A stretch of 64,000 bases of DNA from Notospermus geniculatus (GCA_002633025.1 NMRB01000804.1:1-64000), one strand, 5' to 3'; counted from the stretch's first letter, positions 19,645 through 31,222 are shown. Translations and numbers: made by a program. Notes: generated from the sequence alone by a model not told the origin.

Positions 19645-20600
19645 GCCTTCCAGCTCTCAACCAATACCGACCATCCTTTGCAACGCCTCCCTCGGCGGCC
19701 ACTGACCTCAGCAGACCCGTCAAAGATGCCAACCCAAGCGTATAACGCACACGCCTGATGAGGGTATTTATCGCAAAGGTGTGACTTCTTCTCTCTAAGA
19801 ACACATGGCGCCCATCCTCCTCGTTACCGAAGGGCGAAATCTACGACGAGACAATTTTTCAGTTCACTGACCGTTTCGGTCAGACTCGGAGGGTTGCTAT
19901 ATGGTCACGTAATGCTGACGGCTGCACGTCATTGGCGGCTGAAATCTCTCTCTAAAACCTTCAGGATTCTATCACCTTCTGAAACTAATGATCCGAATCC
20001 CTCCGAGCGAGGTATATTTTGTAGGTAAGCCCAGGAGGGTGTCAATGGTACCTGGGTTTGGTTTTGGTTCTGGATTATTGTTGATGGTTGTCACGGTTCG
20101 TCCGGACTGGCGACAACAACAACGATTGTCGTTTGGCGAATTTTCGATGTAATTTCTCCCTTTGGGTGTCGTATTTCCAGTCATAAATGTTCGTCTACCA
20201 GGAATTTATGACCACATAAAACTACAGCAAGGCCATGCTTTTCTGCAAAAGAAATGTGTGTAGCGGTGGCGGGGGGGGGGGTAAGCGGGTTATTTGTTAT
20301 AAGAGCCACGGCGGCTGTTCCATCTCTCATCAATCACCAATAATTATAAAATCAATAACAATAAATCAGAAATGAACACAGCCAGAAAGTGATTGCCTAA
20401 ATACCGGATTAAATATTCATCAATTCACCCATGGAGCTGATCATCTAGAAAGTATCAATTGAAGAAGATCAGGAATCAATTGTAGTTTATTTATGATATA
20501 CGGCTGTTCATCGCACGGCCCCTTTAAATATTTGATTACACAATGTTTGAATGGGTAACAGGTCAGCTTTGTGACCTCTGACCCCACCAATTCTGAGCTA
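19645..20600. other. Unrecognised stretch with a poly-G run
   Basis: Poly-G near 20,270-20,281. No supported gene. AT-rich unique DNA at 20,330-20,470. Confidence 0.35.
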
Positions 20601-20611
20601 CAGAGGAGCGC

Positions 20612-20690
20612 AGTGCTGAGTGGCACAATGGTTTTGTGTCGGACTGGATACCGAGAGTTCACAGGTTCGAATCCTGACCGAATCACCACC
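20612..20690 (+). mobile_element. tRNA-like sequence (SINE head)
   Basis: GAGTGGCACAATGGTTTTG (A-box-like) and CAGGTTCGAATCCTG (perfect B box) at SINE-like spacing. The anticodon stem does not fold well, so a functional tRNA is unlikely. Confidence 0.5.
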
Positions 20691-20934
20691 TTGCATCATC
20701 AAGAAGTCCTAAGCTTTTTACAGTGGTTATCACGTCCGCCAGGCGATCCACGGCCCCCGCCATCTTGGATTTCTTGCAAACTGCAAAAATGCGCAGTTAC
20801 ATCTGGTGGGCAAGCGCTTACCTCCCGACCAATCGTATGTGTTGGTCTGCCTAAAAATAGGTGCGCGCGCACCAAATCTTTGTAGAAATCAAGATGGCGG
20901 CGGCAGGGGGGCATTGAAACGACGAACAGACTGC

Positions 20935-21094
20935 CTATAGAGGAACTTCACGTGACGTCATCATTGACGTCATAATTAGCACGTCAGCCATGTTGGACGT
21001 CATTTGAAGCTACGAATGCGTTGGACGTGACGTCCAACATGGCGGCATCTCGTCGCGGCAGTGACGTCACAATCGTCAGTAAAGAACCTCTATT
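20935..21094. mobile_element. Palindromic MITE, family B4
   Basis: Ends CTATAGAGGAACTTCACGTG and GTAAAGAACCTCTATTG are inverted. The centre mirrors as CATGTTGGACGTCA and TGACGTCCAACATGG around GAATGCG. This is the fullest copy; others are at 31,692 (cut by an N) and 45,058. Confidence 0.8.
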
Positions 21095-21365
21095 GCAGTG
21101 GCTAATGAAGGTCTCTCAACAACAGCAAACCAAATCTCTGAAGCCGTGAACAAACTTGACACGACCATGTCGTTCGTGATCACGTGATCAAGGAGATCAT
21201 CTTCAACATGGTCATGTTTTTCATTCCGTTCGTTTTGAGGTGTGATATTCACATATCATGATGTGGAATATGAACAGAGAGATCGTGTGACGATTACAGT
21301 CAACACTCTGTTAAGTAGACCAACAATGATTGTAGGCCTAATAGTGTTGAAAGAGCCGTCATGGC

Positions 21366-21612
21366 GTATAGACAAATCCCAAATTGACGTAAACGAGAAA
21401 GATCTGCGCACTTCCGCCGAAATCGCAACCACAACCTCGGTCTGAAACTGAATGACGTAACGCAGAGAACTACACGACAGCGACTTCGAAGACGTTGCAT
21501 CAGAGTTGACCATTGCTGAATCATGGATTGCGTCACGTCAGCTGGTTTCAGATCGAGGTTCTGGTTGCGATTTCGGCGGAAGTGCGCAGATCTGCGAATT
21601 CGAGAATCGTCT
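21366..21612. mobile_element. MITE-like family E, copy E2
   Basis: Arms AAATTGACGTAAACGAGAAA plus TGCGCACTTCCGCCGAAA and the mirror TTTCGGCGGAAGTGCGCAGA ending GAATCGTCTA. Inverted relative to E1. Confidence 0.85.
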
Positions 21613-22224
21613 ATCTCCTGCCATCTTCAAAGTAGGACACGCGCCCTGATGCGCAGATGACCAGTCATCGTTGCTGAATGTCGACACATCGGGCCTGGAT
21701 CACCCTCCTGCAAATACCACCATACACCGGTCTGCAATTTAGCTTATAGCTCAGGAAACCTTATCCCGCCTACAGCAACGACTTACAGATCGAGTTCATT
21801 TTTTCCATGCTGACAGATACCTCCGTATGCAAATGACATCCCACACGGTACTGGATTTAGCCCGGACGTGTAATCTTATCTCAGGGTATCTAAATGCAGA
21901 ACCTTTTTAGCCTACTACTCCTAGAATATTTTTTACACCATCCTCTTCTTTTTAATGCATTCTCCAATATCATCAAACAGGAAGCGTTCGGGCATGTCCT
22001 GCTAATTGCAGGCCGGTAGAGGTGTGTCATTTGCATATGGAACTTGCTGTGAGGGCGTTGGAGGCGCGTCCATTTAGGATTCTTAAACGCCGCCCTTATC
22101 TTTTGTAACGTTTGATGGTGGGGACAGGAAAAATGCAATGAACGAGTTTTTCACGATCATATTCAGTGCCTTCAGGAATGGGTACGTTGTTGACTGTTTG
22201 TGCATTTATGTGCAGAGTGAACCA
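21613..22224. other. Unrecognised unique stretch
   Basis: Has an ATTTGCAT-type octamer near 21,828 and an inverse one near 22,028. No supported gene. ORF 21,890-22,138 (minus) lacks features. Confidence 0.3.
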
Positions 22225-22417
22225 GGGACTTGCCGTTAGAGGTCGCCTGTTGGCGGTCCTAGATCGTCACAAAATTTGATGTCATAGACGTATGTCATGG
22301 CGTCCACGTCATTGTGGATGACGTCGTGGCGGGAATTTCTTCCCTATGTGACGTCAAATTTCATGACGTTCTAGGACCGCTTACTGGCGGCGGCCTCTAA
22401 CGGCAGAAAAGTCTCCC
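22225..22417. mobile_element. MITE-like family C, diverged copy
   Basis: Ends GGGACTTGCCGTTAGAGG and CCTCTAACGGCAGAAAAGTC. Inside are GTGACGTCAAATTTCATGAC and a degraded palindrome around ACGTCATTGTGGATGACG. Older than the 3.7 and 4.9 kb copies. Confidence 0.8.
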
Positions 22418-22593
22418 ATCCAATTTTGGGCCTGCCAAATCACACCATACATCATGCAAATCAATGGGTAGTTTGCACTTTAATGTTCCCATTTGGGCCT
22501 AATCAAATGTCCATATAGTTAGCTGATTTGTGACGGCCATGTCAGTTCTATACCGACGAACTGGGGACTCACAAACAGGACTTCATGCATGCC

Positions 22594-22648
22594 CCATTTG
22601 TGTAGTGTCCCCATTTGTGCAGTGTCCCGATTTGTTCAGTGTCCCCAT
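22594..22648. repeat. 17-bp tandem repeat, three units
   Basis: CATTTGTGTAGTGTCCC, then versions ending GCAGTGTCCC and TCAGTGTCCC. Confidence 0.85.
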
Positions 22649-23402
22649 TCGACACAAGAAGCACGAGTGTGCTGGCATCCAAAAAGTGGACGGGACTTCC
22701 TGATGTCATTCTGCGTTTGCAGCGCCGTCTATTATCTTGCTGTTCTCAAGAAGAAGCTGAAGAATGGATACGGTAACTGCGCACAAACGAGGAAGATGGA
22801 TGACGAAAAAGGCCATAACGATCTTCGACCACCGCACATTCCCCACGGGACCCGGCAATTTATCAAACGAATTTGCGAAAATGAAACCGCGTCTCGGAAT
22901 CGCATCGGTCATGGCTCGGGTAGGATTGAATTTGCCGAATTCCAATCAGGAATTCAATAAATTAGCGCATATATGTCAGAGATGATCTTTTCGTTTCATA
23001 TGAACGTAGCATATTTGTTAGCCAGTGCCTTCAGGGAAGGGTGTGTTGTGAGTGTTGGAGGGGAGGGGAGGTCTGCGCCGAATTTCTACGGAACACAGAA
23101 TTTCTCTACCTCCTAGGCCTAGTTGTCAGTCATATATCACTGACCTTCCATTTTGCCCCGTCAGAAAAACCTAGGCACGAGGACATTTCTTCCCAGGGCC
23201 TCTATCTGGTATTGAATTTCAAACCGAGGCCAATGACGTATGGTTGTCATGGTAACGCCGACACTGAAGACCGGATTCTTATCCGGAGATTAGCATCAGA
23301 TGGGTCTGACAGCTGTAATCACGGGTTAGGGCTCAGCAGAATTGAAAAAAATCAAACGAATGCAGGGAGAGACCAAAGTTCCACCCAAAGAGGAACTTGC
23401 AA
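22649..23402. other. Unrecognised stretch
   Basis: Several overlapping ORFs of 70-160 codons (for example 22,589-22,960 and 23,041-23,520) have no domain, no conserved copy and no splice support. I call no gene. Confidence 0.3.
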
Positions 23403-23567
23403 AATACCGCCAGTAGGAGGCGCTGGTTGTATAACATCTTTTTTCGACGTCTCGTCCTTGTTGCACTGCGTCAAGGACGTCGTGACGCGACGTCATTGCA
23501 TTTCTTCGCTCTGTATTTGACGTCTTCGGTACAACCGTTCGCAGCGCCGCCTGTCGGGATAAAAACA
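23403..23567 (-). mobile_element. MITE-like family A, copy A3
   Basis: Begins CCGCCAGTAGGAGGCGCTGG, core GCGTCAAGGACGTCGTGACG, ends GGTACAACCGTTCGCAGCGC. Complete and inverted relative to A4. Confidence 0.9.
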
Positions 23568-24540
23568 TCAAATGAAATCCTCATTCCTGCTTCTCTGTTG
23601 CACAGTATTATGTTGACGACACCTCTATTATCTGGATGCCCCTTCTATCTGGAAACCCGTAAACGAAATGTTGCAGTGTCTACAAACAAGTCTAGCAAAC
23701 TTAATTTGTGAATTATTGATTACGTTTTCCAATCTCGTGTTGCCGTGATTTAACGTGATCCCACGAGATTTGCAACCATTTGAAATATCTCCGCAAGCTA
23801 ATTCCCAGGGATAAATTCGCAATCATATCACGCCTATTACTCCTGTTCGTTTCGCGAAGATCCGCCATTTACGAGACCCCGGGAGGGTAGAAAAAGTGGA
23901 AGCCAAGATTCCGTCAGTTATAATCTCCCGGGTGGTTATAAAATGTGATTTTTGCGAAACGCAGAGTTTTCTGATGAGATTTTTAATTGAATGTGTGCAG
24001 CAGACGTGGAAGCGAGGAAATTATCAAAGCGAGTCAAGTGAAACCAGGCGTATAGCATAGATCAACCGAGAACAACAAACAATACACTGGCGAGGGAGGC
24101 CGCCTACTACGTCTATCAAGTCTATTGATTGGCTGTATATTCAAATATCTATTGTCATCATACATAATGGACGTCAAATTTCACTGGAATGCTGCCTATT
24201 GTAAACATGAATTTAAATGGTCTAGTCCTGTTACAAATTCGCCTACGTCCTCACCGCAGGGTTTCGTAGACAATAAGATTTACCGAGTCGTGGTTTAGAC
24301 CGATGACCTTTGACCCTAATTTGAATAATAATCGAATCTCTGCGTGTATTGGTGGTTTAATCATCATAAAACTGTTTGCAGCCGAGCATGACGCGATGGT
24401 CTGAGCGATCAATAAAATTGATGACAGGTCTGATGAGATTAATCATCCGATATTGACGATCTCCTGTCTGGTCGTATAGGTGTATGTGTACATACGCTGT
24501 CCTTGTTTTAGGGGTCAAATTTGAATAGTGACTAAGAATT
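23568..24540. other. Unrecognised AT-richer stretch
   Basis: No repeats or coding signals stand out. TTTATAA-type and CCACGAGATT motifs only. Confidence 0.3.
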
Positions 24541-24760
24541 ACAGTTGAACCTCCCAGAGCGGACACCCCCCAAGGCGGACACCTCAATTTCGGACACCCA
24601 TCAGTCCCGATTGGTCACAGGACACCTCTCAATTAAGGACAGTATGTGTCAATCTGAAAGGTCATCTCTTCTTTTGACTTCTGAAACCAGGGTACGTCTC
24701 AGTTACGGACGGCGTTTGCCAGTCCCCAAGTTGTATTAGAAGAGAGGTTCCGCCTAGACT
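24541..24760. mobile_element. pogo/Tigger-like transposon fragment
   Basis: Opens ACAGTTGAACCTCCCAGAGC with GCGGACACC repeated several times and GAGAGGTTCCGCC near the right side. The CAGTTGAACCTC plus CGGACACC pattern is typical of pogo-like ends. No transposase ORF survives. Confidence 0.45.
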
Positions 24761-24776
24761 TCCGAAGGGTCAAACG

Positions 24777-24996
24777 TAAAGCCCAGTTCACACTGCCACG
24801 ATTCCGACCACGTTGCCTCTACGAATCCTCTGAAATATTTTCGTAGAGGGAGCGTGGCCTTAGTGTTACAATGGGTGCGGATTATCACGAAAAACAAGAA
24901 GTCTGTAGGAAGGCATCACGAAGCCTATAGGAACACCACGAAAGCATTTCGTAGAGGCATCGTGGTCGGAATCGTGGCAGTGTGAACTGGGCTTTA
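24777..24996. mobile_element. MITE-like family H
   Basis: Nearly perfect terminal inverted repeats: TAAAGCCCAGTTCACACTGC then CACGATTCCGACCACG, mirrored by CGTGGTCGGAATCGTG and GCAGTGTGAACTGGGCTTTA. The inner sections TCTACGAA and TTCGTAGA also pair. The 220-bp size and ends suit a non-autonomous DNA transposon. Confidence 0.88.
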
Positions 24997-25346
24997 GCCT
25001 GGCTGATTAGATGCTAGGACACGAAATGGACCAGAGCCCTTTACTACTGAAATAGCCACCATGTCTTTCAGCGCCAACCTGGTGAAATGTGTCCAGCCCT
25101 GGATATACTGTAATTGAAATGATCAGTATGCGATGTATGAGGCTAATATCGTCAGCTATCAATCATGGTCACGTGACAGACAATTAGATTAGCAGGGTGT
25201 GCAGTCTGCGTGCGACCTTATTGAAGCCAGATTATAGCATGGTGTTCGAAATCAGTGGCATTGTGACTTGATTGCCGAGGGAATGTCATTTACTGACGAT
25301 GGTGTGGGCAACTGCGGGCATATCTGACAACATCGACTAATATCTG
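24997..25346. other. Unique stretch left of the AT-rich cassette
   Basis: Holds one GGTCACGTGAC motif (25,168). No gene recognised. Confidence 0.3.
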
Positions 25347-25995
25347 GTGATTTTTATAACATTTTGGATTTATTTCCTTAAAGGGCCACCATATGGCAAC
25401 TATGTTGTTCGCCCAACACAAGTGACGTTTATGCCAAGTGGAACAATTGTTCGCATCACTAAGGTATACGGTCATACTCTCTTGATGGCCTTGTGTAAGA
25501 TTTATTCCAAACACAGCCAGCGACGCGCAAAAGTCCAAATTTACCAAGCAAACGAATGAGTTGACTTTCAAACATTTTGATATCGTAAAGAAGGATATTC
25601 AGAGTAAAATTGAGAAGCATGAAAAGATAGGGATGGTAGCTGTTTCTAAATTAAACACTGTTAATAATTTAATTAGTAAAGCCCTATCAGATTCACACAT
25701 TACACAAGAAGAATTCTCACTAATTACCAGTGAAAAGGAGAAATATATTGTCTTGAAGAATGGCATAAGAAAAAAGCAAAGAGAAACTGCTGCAAACCCA
25801 AATATTGATGTAGAAGCACTTAAAAATACTTTTTTAGAAGAAGGAAAAAAGTTAGCCCAAAACGAGATGATAGAAAAGTTGAAGAAACAGTAAACCACAA
25901 TTATCATTATTATTACTACTATTATCCAAATCCGATTGAGCCTTCAGCTCCTCCAAATTATTATGAATTAAATGGAGGTCAATTATTTTCTTGAT
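25347..25995 (+). pseudogene. Broken small virus-like helical protein gene
   Basis: Three frames chain together. Frame one (to 25,559) ends in a basic stretch (SQRRAKVQIYQANE). The next frame (25,561-25,893; non-ATG, open back to 25,486) gives a charged helical protein with KKDIQSKIEKHEKI, VSKLNTVNNLISKALSD and KEKYIVLKNGIRKK. After a further shift the first frame resumes to a stop at 25,993 and contains a tyrosine run followed by PSAPPNYYEL (25,941-25,970). PSAP and PPNY are known late-domain motif types. The DNA is AT-rich compared with its surroundings and without introns. From recollection only, similar small helical proteins recur as multicopy uncharacterised genes in cnidarians and other invertebrates. 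I do not know the function; structural protein of an integrated virus-like element is my best guess. Confidence 0.5.
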
Positions 25996-27044
25996 GAGCC
26001 AGAATGTGAAGAAGCTACATTTGATATTTATTTGGAGAATTATCATTTTATTAAGTCCATTACTGTAAAAAGTGTATCATTTTACAACACTTGGTGGAGT
26101 GGAGATTTTCTCCCAGAAGGTGTGAAGGTTTTTCACTTGATTTCATCTAAAAAACATGAGGAGAAAGGTGAAGTTATGAATGCTAGAGAAGTTTGTGAAG
26201 AGGGAGCTAAGAAATTCCCGAGAGTACCACAGAACATAATTATTATGGTACACCTTTTATTGATGATAAAGAGTATATTTTCCCACTGAACAAACATTTT
26301 AGCTTAGCGGGGTTCTGTAGTGAGTAGAAGATAATAGAAGAAAGTGAGATACACCATGTAAAGATTGGTTGTGATAACAGCAACTATATTACCATTGAGT
26401 TAACAGAAGATAAGGATTTTAACTTTGATATGTTGATTAAGCAAAGGGAACCTGAAGAAAGTTCGATTGTAGAAGCTAAGGGAGTAACTAGTGTTTCTTT
26501 TGAAATGGACTTTAAAATTAGAAAAACCTACTACAACAGATTAACAGAGTATGTAGTAGAAATAGTTAATAAATGGTTTGGTTTTAAACAGGAAACTTTC
26601 ACCAAAAAGGGTACATATTACTCAACTAAACCTTTACCATTTTATGTTACTAATCTCTTTTTAAGGTGTAACTTAATCAACCAAGAAAGCACACTTCATA
26701 ATAATAAACACTCAGGCATTTTATGCACACTTCCAATAGATGATGGAGATCGGATAAAATTACAAAGATAACAAGAATACACACTTCTGAATAACAAACA
26801 CACAGACATTTTATGCTCAATACCAGTAGATGACGGTGAGCAGATTAAACTTCAAAGATATGAGCCTAATCATTGTGAGAGAATAGTTGACAAAACGACG
26901 AATCATTTAACATTCCAGATTACAGATACAAATGGAAAAGTAGTAAATTTCAGAGAAACTAAAGTGAAGATACATGTTACTCTTCAAACCAATCAACTGA
27001 ATCCTGTATGGCGAACAGAGTTCGATTCAGTTCCTCGGAACTAA
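25972..27044 (+). pseudogene. Broken virus-like beta-rich protein gene (~357 codons)
   Basis: It starts at an ATG that overlaps the tail of the preceding gene. The first frame runs to about 26,218 and includes ITVKSVSFYNTWW. The frame then shifts, continues with KEYIFPLNKHFSLAGF, and is interrupted by in-frame stops at 26,325-26,327 and 26,769-26,771. The last section has NHLTFQITDTNGKVVNF and ends at TAA 27,042-27,044. Alternating hydrophobic strands and the absence of signal peptide or membrane spans suggest a beta-rich, perhaps jelly-roll, protein. A 90-bp in-frame segment is tandemly duplicated (see separate entry). I believe related proteins occur in multicopy virus-like or Polinton-like clusters of invertebrates, but this rests on memory of the pattern. 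The gene is certainly dead as written. Confidence 0.5.
26684..26863 (+). repeat. In-frame 30-codon tandem duplication in the pseudogene
   Basis: LHNNKHSGILCTLPIDDG (from 26,694) and LLNNKHTDILCSIPVDDG (from 26,784) lie exactly 90 bp apart in the same frame, with one stop between them. Divergence between units is high, so it is either old or arose by recombination between two diverged paralogues. Confidence 0.85.
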
Positions 27045-27680
27045 GAGATGGCATTGTTGATGATCCTTGCAGGATTAGTTCCTAGAGTATCCACGAGATG
27101 GCACTGTTGAAACTTAGAGTTGTAGGCCAAACCATGAAACTATTCCAGTTTGATTTGATGCACTTTAAATAGGAGAACAAAACGTAGAAAGGTTAGAAAT
27201 GATTTTCACGATCCTGTCGATCTGGAGAGGGCTAAAAATAGAAACCGGTCACCCGGTGACCTGAAAATCGTGACGACTTAGAGAGGGTTAACAAGAAATG
27301 TTTTAAAAAAAACATAGGGCGGTGGCAGGGCTCCCACCACAAAATGACCGAAATAGTATAGGAAATATTCCAAGAATTTAGGGGAAATATAGGAAAAATA
27401 TAGGAAATTTCCAAGCAATGTTGATCAAATTTAACATGAAATACCTAATAAAGATCCGATGAAACAATGTTTCATGGCTGCCTTCCATGTCATGTTCTCT
27501 CTCTTGACTGTAATGGAACCTGAAACTGATGTCAGCTGCCTTGTTCATGCCCGGGTTTGTACCCTTAAAAACATTAAGCAGCATGCTCAATTTAGGGTGA
27601 AGACATCAAGTCCAAAGTCCAGTGCAGTTTTGTGAGCATCTCCCTGACTCAGGCAACAGTACGACATGAAAAGGAAAGAT
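27045..27680. other. Unrecognised stretch with TATAGGAAAT repeats
   Basis: Short ATATAGGAAA repeats at 27,356-27,410 recur at 27,957-27,972. A small palindrome GGTCACCCGGTGACC lies near 27,247. No gene recognised. Confidence 0.4.
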
Positions 27681-27945
27681 CAGGGGCGGATCAAGGATTT
27701 CCTTGAGGGGTGGGTTTCTGAAGGCGGAGGACAATGGGCCCGCATGTGCCGAAAGCCTGCGCGTCACTGGTACCGATTTGGCGGGGGGTCTGGGGGGCCT
27801 CCCCCAGGAAAATTTAGAAAATCAGAAGCTCTGAGAAGCGATTTCCCGGCATCTGAGGTTGAGAAAGTCCGATGCCAGATTAGACACTTATGCCATTTTT
27901 CAATGCAGTTTTTAAAATTTGTGGTTAAAAATTGATGGTTGATGA
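27681..27945. mobile_element. hAT-like fragment
   Basis: Begins CAGGGGCGGATCAAGGATTT like the right end of the 17,466-17,644 element, with internal GGGGGCCTCCCCCAGG. The opposite end was not found, so it is probably truncated. Confidence 0.4.
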
Positions 27946-27999
27946 AAAAAGCCTGAAAATATAGGAAATATCCTNAGCAGTTCCACCAGCTGCCAACGT

Positions 28000-28230
28000 A
28001 CCACAGACCTAAACCGCTTCACATTATTCCCCCAGTCTCTCTAGAAACCTTCTGGCGAACTCGACCAGCAGCTCATTCAGCGCATCACTCGGTACTTTTT
28101 AGACAATGGCGACTGGACTGGGAACGAACCAGTGGCCTCCCGATCTGTCGCCCTACCACATGCACTACGCCACGCATGCACTACGGCACGCACTCTCCTT
28201 GCTATCTCTCCGACTACAGACATTGCACGG
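28000..28230 (-). mobile_element. tRNA-derived SINE
   Basis: Minus strand: GTGGCGTAGTGCATGTGGTA (A-box region) and CACTGGTTCGTTCCCAGTCC (B-box region) followed by a body toward 28,000. The counterpart lies at 41,285-41,475. An extra CACGCATGCACTACGG-type duplication is present here only. Confidence 0.5.
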
Positions 28231-28478
28231 GCAGAATGAAAGAACCTCCGTGATTGGTAGAAATAACGCGTAAAACATCACCAGTTCTTCATCGTCTCTT
28301 CTCCTAATTAATATTCATGAGGTGTGTTGAACCCAGGTCATGTCCTCCATTCGTTTATGTCTTGAAGTAATCCGCCGGTTGGGGATTCGTGGTCAACTGA
28401 ACATAATGAATTATGTACGAGATTAATGGGAGCGGAGACAAAGAAAACGTGTTCAACATTACAATGAGGAATCGCTTG

Positions 28479-28654
28479 ACTTTTTATCCCGACAGGCGGC
28501 GCTGCGAGCGGTTGTACAAAGACGTTAACTAAGATATGAGCAAAGCAGTGTGTCATGACGTCGCGTCGTGACTCCTTGACGCAGTGCAACAGGGGTAAAA
28601 CGTCGAAAAAGGTACAACCGCTCACAGCGCCTCCTAGTGGTTGTAGTTCTGCAG
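28479..28654 (+). mobile_element. MITE-like family A, copy A4
   Basis: Complete: TTTTTATCCCGACAGGCGGC, GCGAGCGGTTGTAC, core GACTCCTTGACGCAGTGCAA, and the right end GGTACAACCGCTCACAGCGC followed by CTCCTAGTGG. Confidence 0.92.
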
Positions 28655-29565
28655 GTTGCTCATTGAAATGTTGATGGCAGACTAGATCTAGTTCGTCCCG
28701 GTAGGTGGCAGCAGCGGGCCCGGGACGGACCAATCAGCAAGTAGGCATGTCGTGCTCTTTTTTATACGGGTGTCTTGTGCTTTTGACGTCAGTCATCGAT
28801 TAAAATGTCGAAGTCATTACCGTTGTGTGCGATTTACCGGCATGTGGAAAAGAATCCTATCTGGATGATACTCAGGAATTCTCTAGTTCCACAATATGAC
28901 ACTAGATGGCACTATGAAATCATTCCATCTGGCGCGTAACATCATGCATTATTTCTTTGATTATGATGTCACCAGCGATAATAAAACTTATGAGAATCTT
29001 TCTTTTTTTTTCATGTTTTCACCATCATCGATTTCGGCAATTACAGAAGGTAAGTTGTTTATGATTTCGTCGCTAGGTGGCGCTGGAATGCCTGCTTTTA
29101 AAACAACAAACTTCGGAATCTTCTTTCAGCTTTTCGTTTCATTTGCTTGTGAAACAAACGGCCTTGATTCCTCCTGTCTGGGATAGATGTACTTTCACTG
29201 AAAAAGTTGATTATTGACCTATAACATTTTATTTCACCCATTTGAGAATCCAAAACGTGTGCATAAAAAACCGGAAGCCCTCCCGAGAACGTTAAAACAC
29301 AAATTCCTACGTTGAACTCTCGTAATAACATTTGCCGAACATCAAACAAAATCCATAATATTTACAACCGTGAGTATTTCCCATTAAACATGTTATATTG
29401 GTACGGAAAATGAGTTTTATTGAAATTCCATGGGGTGCGATGCCGATTTATTTTTGCGTTTGATTGCATACAAATGGGTCGCTATTTACAAAAATAATGA
29501 TGCCGCAAATATATCATTGAGTATTTGAACGGCACTGATCTCTGTGGTGTACTGTTATAGTTAGC

Positions 29566-29612
29566 AAAATCTGTGACGGGATCCACCAGTCCTTACAGTA
29601 ATCTGTGACAGT
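29566..29612. repeat. 31-bp minisatellite, short allele
   Basis: One full GGGATCCACCAGTCCTTACA unit with flanking AATCTGTGAC. The same position in copy B (42,812-42,970) has about five units. Confidence 0.85.
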
Positions 29613-30077
29613 ATGCGACAGTTCCACCGCTTTACAGTAAACTGCGACCGTACCATCCAATGTACAATGTACCGTAACCTGCCAAATCCCGCCGCAATTT
29701 TCAGAACGCGACAGGATCCACCAGTCTTTACTGTAATATACACAAAAACTCATGTTCTCCAAGAAAAAAAACGTCGTTTTCTCATCATCTCTTGAGCAGT
29801 AATTGTCAGCGAGGACAAATTCCTGCTCATCTTATATCAAATTAGATTGACGGACTTGAGGAGTCGGCTGATTATTGCAGAAGCGAATTCTTCGGTTTTT
29901 CCGGTAAATTATGCGGAGTTTGGATTAAAGTGAAGGAGTTTAGTCAACGATTTGGATATGGAGAGCTCTTATAGCATTCGTGCTATTTGATGTAGTGTCT
30001 CCGAAGATAATCGTGGCGAAGTTTGTTATTTGAGAGGTTTAGAAAGGCGTATGAATACGTAATACGTAACAATTTTT

Positions 30078-30297
30078 TCACTGACGTCACAACGGTCACG
30101 TGACTGCAAAGAATCGGCCATGTTGGCCATCAAATGGCTGGTGATGACGTCAAAATATCACGTCATGACATTTTGACGTCACGATCTGTGTGTTGATGCT
30201 GTGTTTATGCCGTGACGTCGCTTGACATCTTGACGGCCAAGATGGCGGCATCGTGTCGTCATGGAAATGTGACGTCACGTGAAGAACCTCTATAGCG
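30078..30297 (+). mobile_element. MITE-like family B, copy B2
   Basis: Contains four TGACGTCA palindromes (30,082, 30,145, 30,174, 30,270), GGTCACGTGAC near 30,095, TCACGTGA at 30,275 and AAGATGGCGGC at 30,239. It ends GAAGAACCTCTATAG. These match CRE, E-box and YY1-type sites respectively. Confidence 0.88.
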
Positions 30298-31124
30298 TCT
30301 CTGTCGGTGGCGTTGTTTGCTCTTTGCAGCGGTCATGATTTGAAGGGACTCGTCGCTTGTCACGTGATGTCCAGAGACCAGGATAAGCTTTGACTCCGTC
30401 AGATATGACTCTGCTGCCCTTCCCACAATAAACATTGACTTCTACCCTATAGATCCAAGCTATAGACGTCCGACTTCCCTTTCATTCAATACAAGGCAAG
30501 GGAAACCCGAGACGATCAAGTAAAAATCCCTTTATCTATTTGAGTCGTCAAGCCCACGACAGAAACCTGTGTACGTCAACACTTCGATTGCCAATACAGC
30601 GACTCGAACGAGGCTTTCCTTCAGACGGATATGGGCCGTTATATCAGCAAATAAACACGTTATAAGTCATGATCTTGAGTCTTGGTGATGTGACCTGGAG
30701 TCGTAACAGAGAAATACGTTAGGCGGCGCTGTAGTCGCCCGGATGATCTAAAGTCGCAGCTGATTTGTAGACGTTACAAAATTGGAATAATAATAATAAA
30801 ATATTCATCTGCCCAGTGTCTTTGTAAGCTTCAACTTCAAATCATCCTGACGACTGCAGCGCCACCCAACGTTTTTCTATTATACGACTCGAAAATCGAA
30901 ATCATGACTGACAACGTCGTTATTTCGGGACCTCTTTTTTGCGGATATAACCGCCCATAGAGGGGATAGTTAAAGCAACCTTCACACTATCCTGCGGGAA
31001 TAAAAGATCATCATCTACCCGTGTAATAGGAAAGAATAACCCGTGGAAAATGTCCTTTAATTTTGTCCAATAATGGTTGAGACTGAAGGAATGACCTGAC
31101 ACAATATAACTTCAAATGAAATAT

Positions 31125-31222
31125 GCCGCCTCGCATCGCTAGTTGGGGATCGAACCCACTATTACAGGTGTGACAGCCGCAGCTGTCTTCAGTGCGTAGG
31201 CTGTGAATCCAACCACCCAAAA
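31125..31222 (-). mobile_element. tRNA-like SINE head
   Basis: Minus strand B box GTGGGTTCGATCCCCAACTA is strong; the 5' part (GGTTGGATTCACAGCC) is a poor A box. A counterpart is at 44,500-44,600. Confidence 0.4.

Noticed and set aside
22589-23520. ORFs of 123 and 159 codons
   Set aside because: No domain; the second enters family A; composition is not protein-like.
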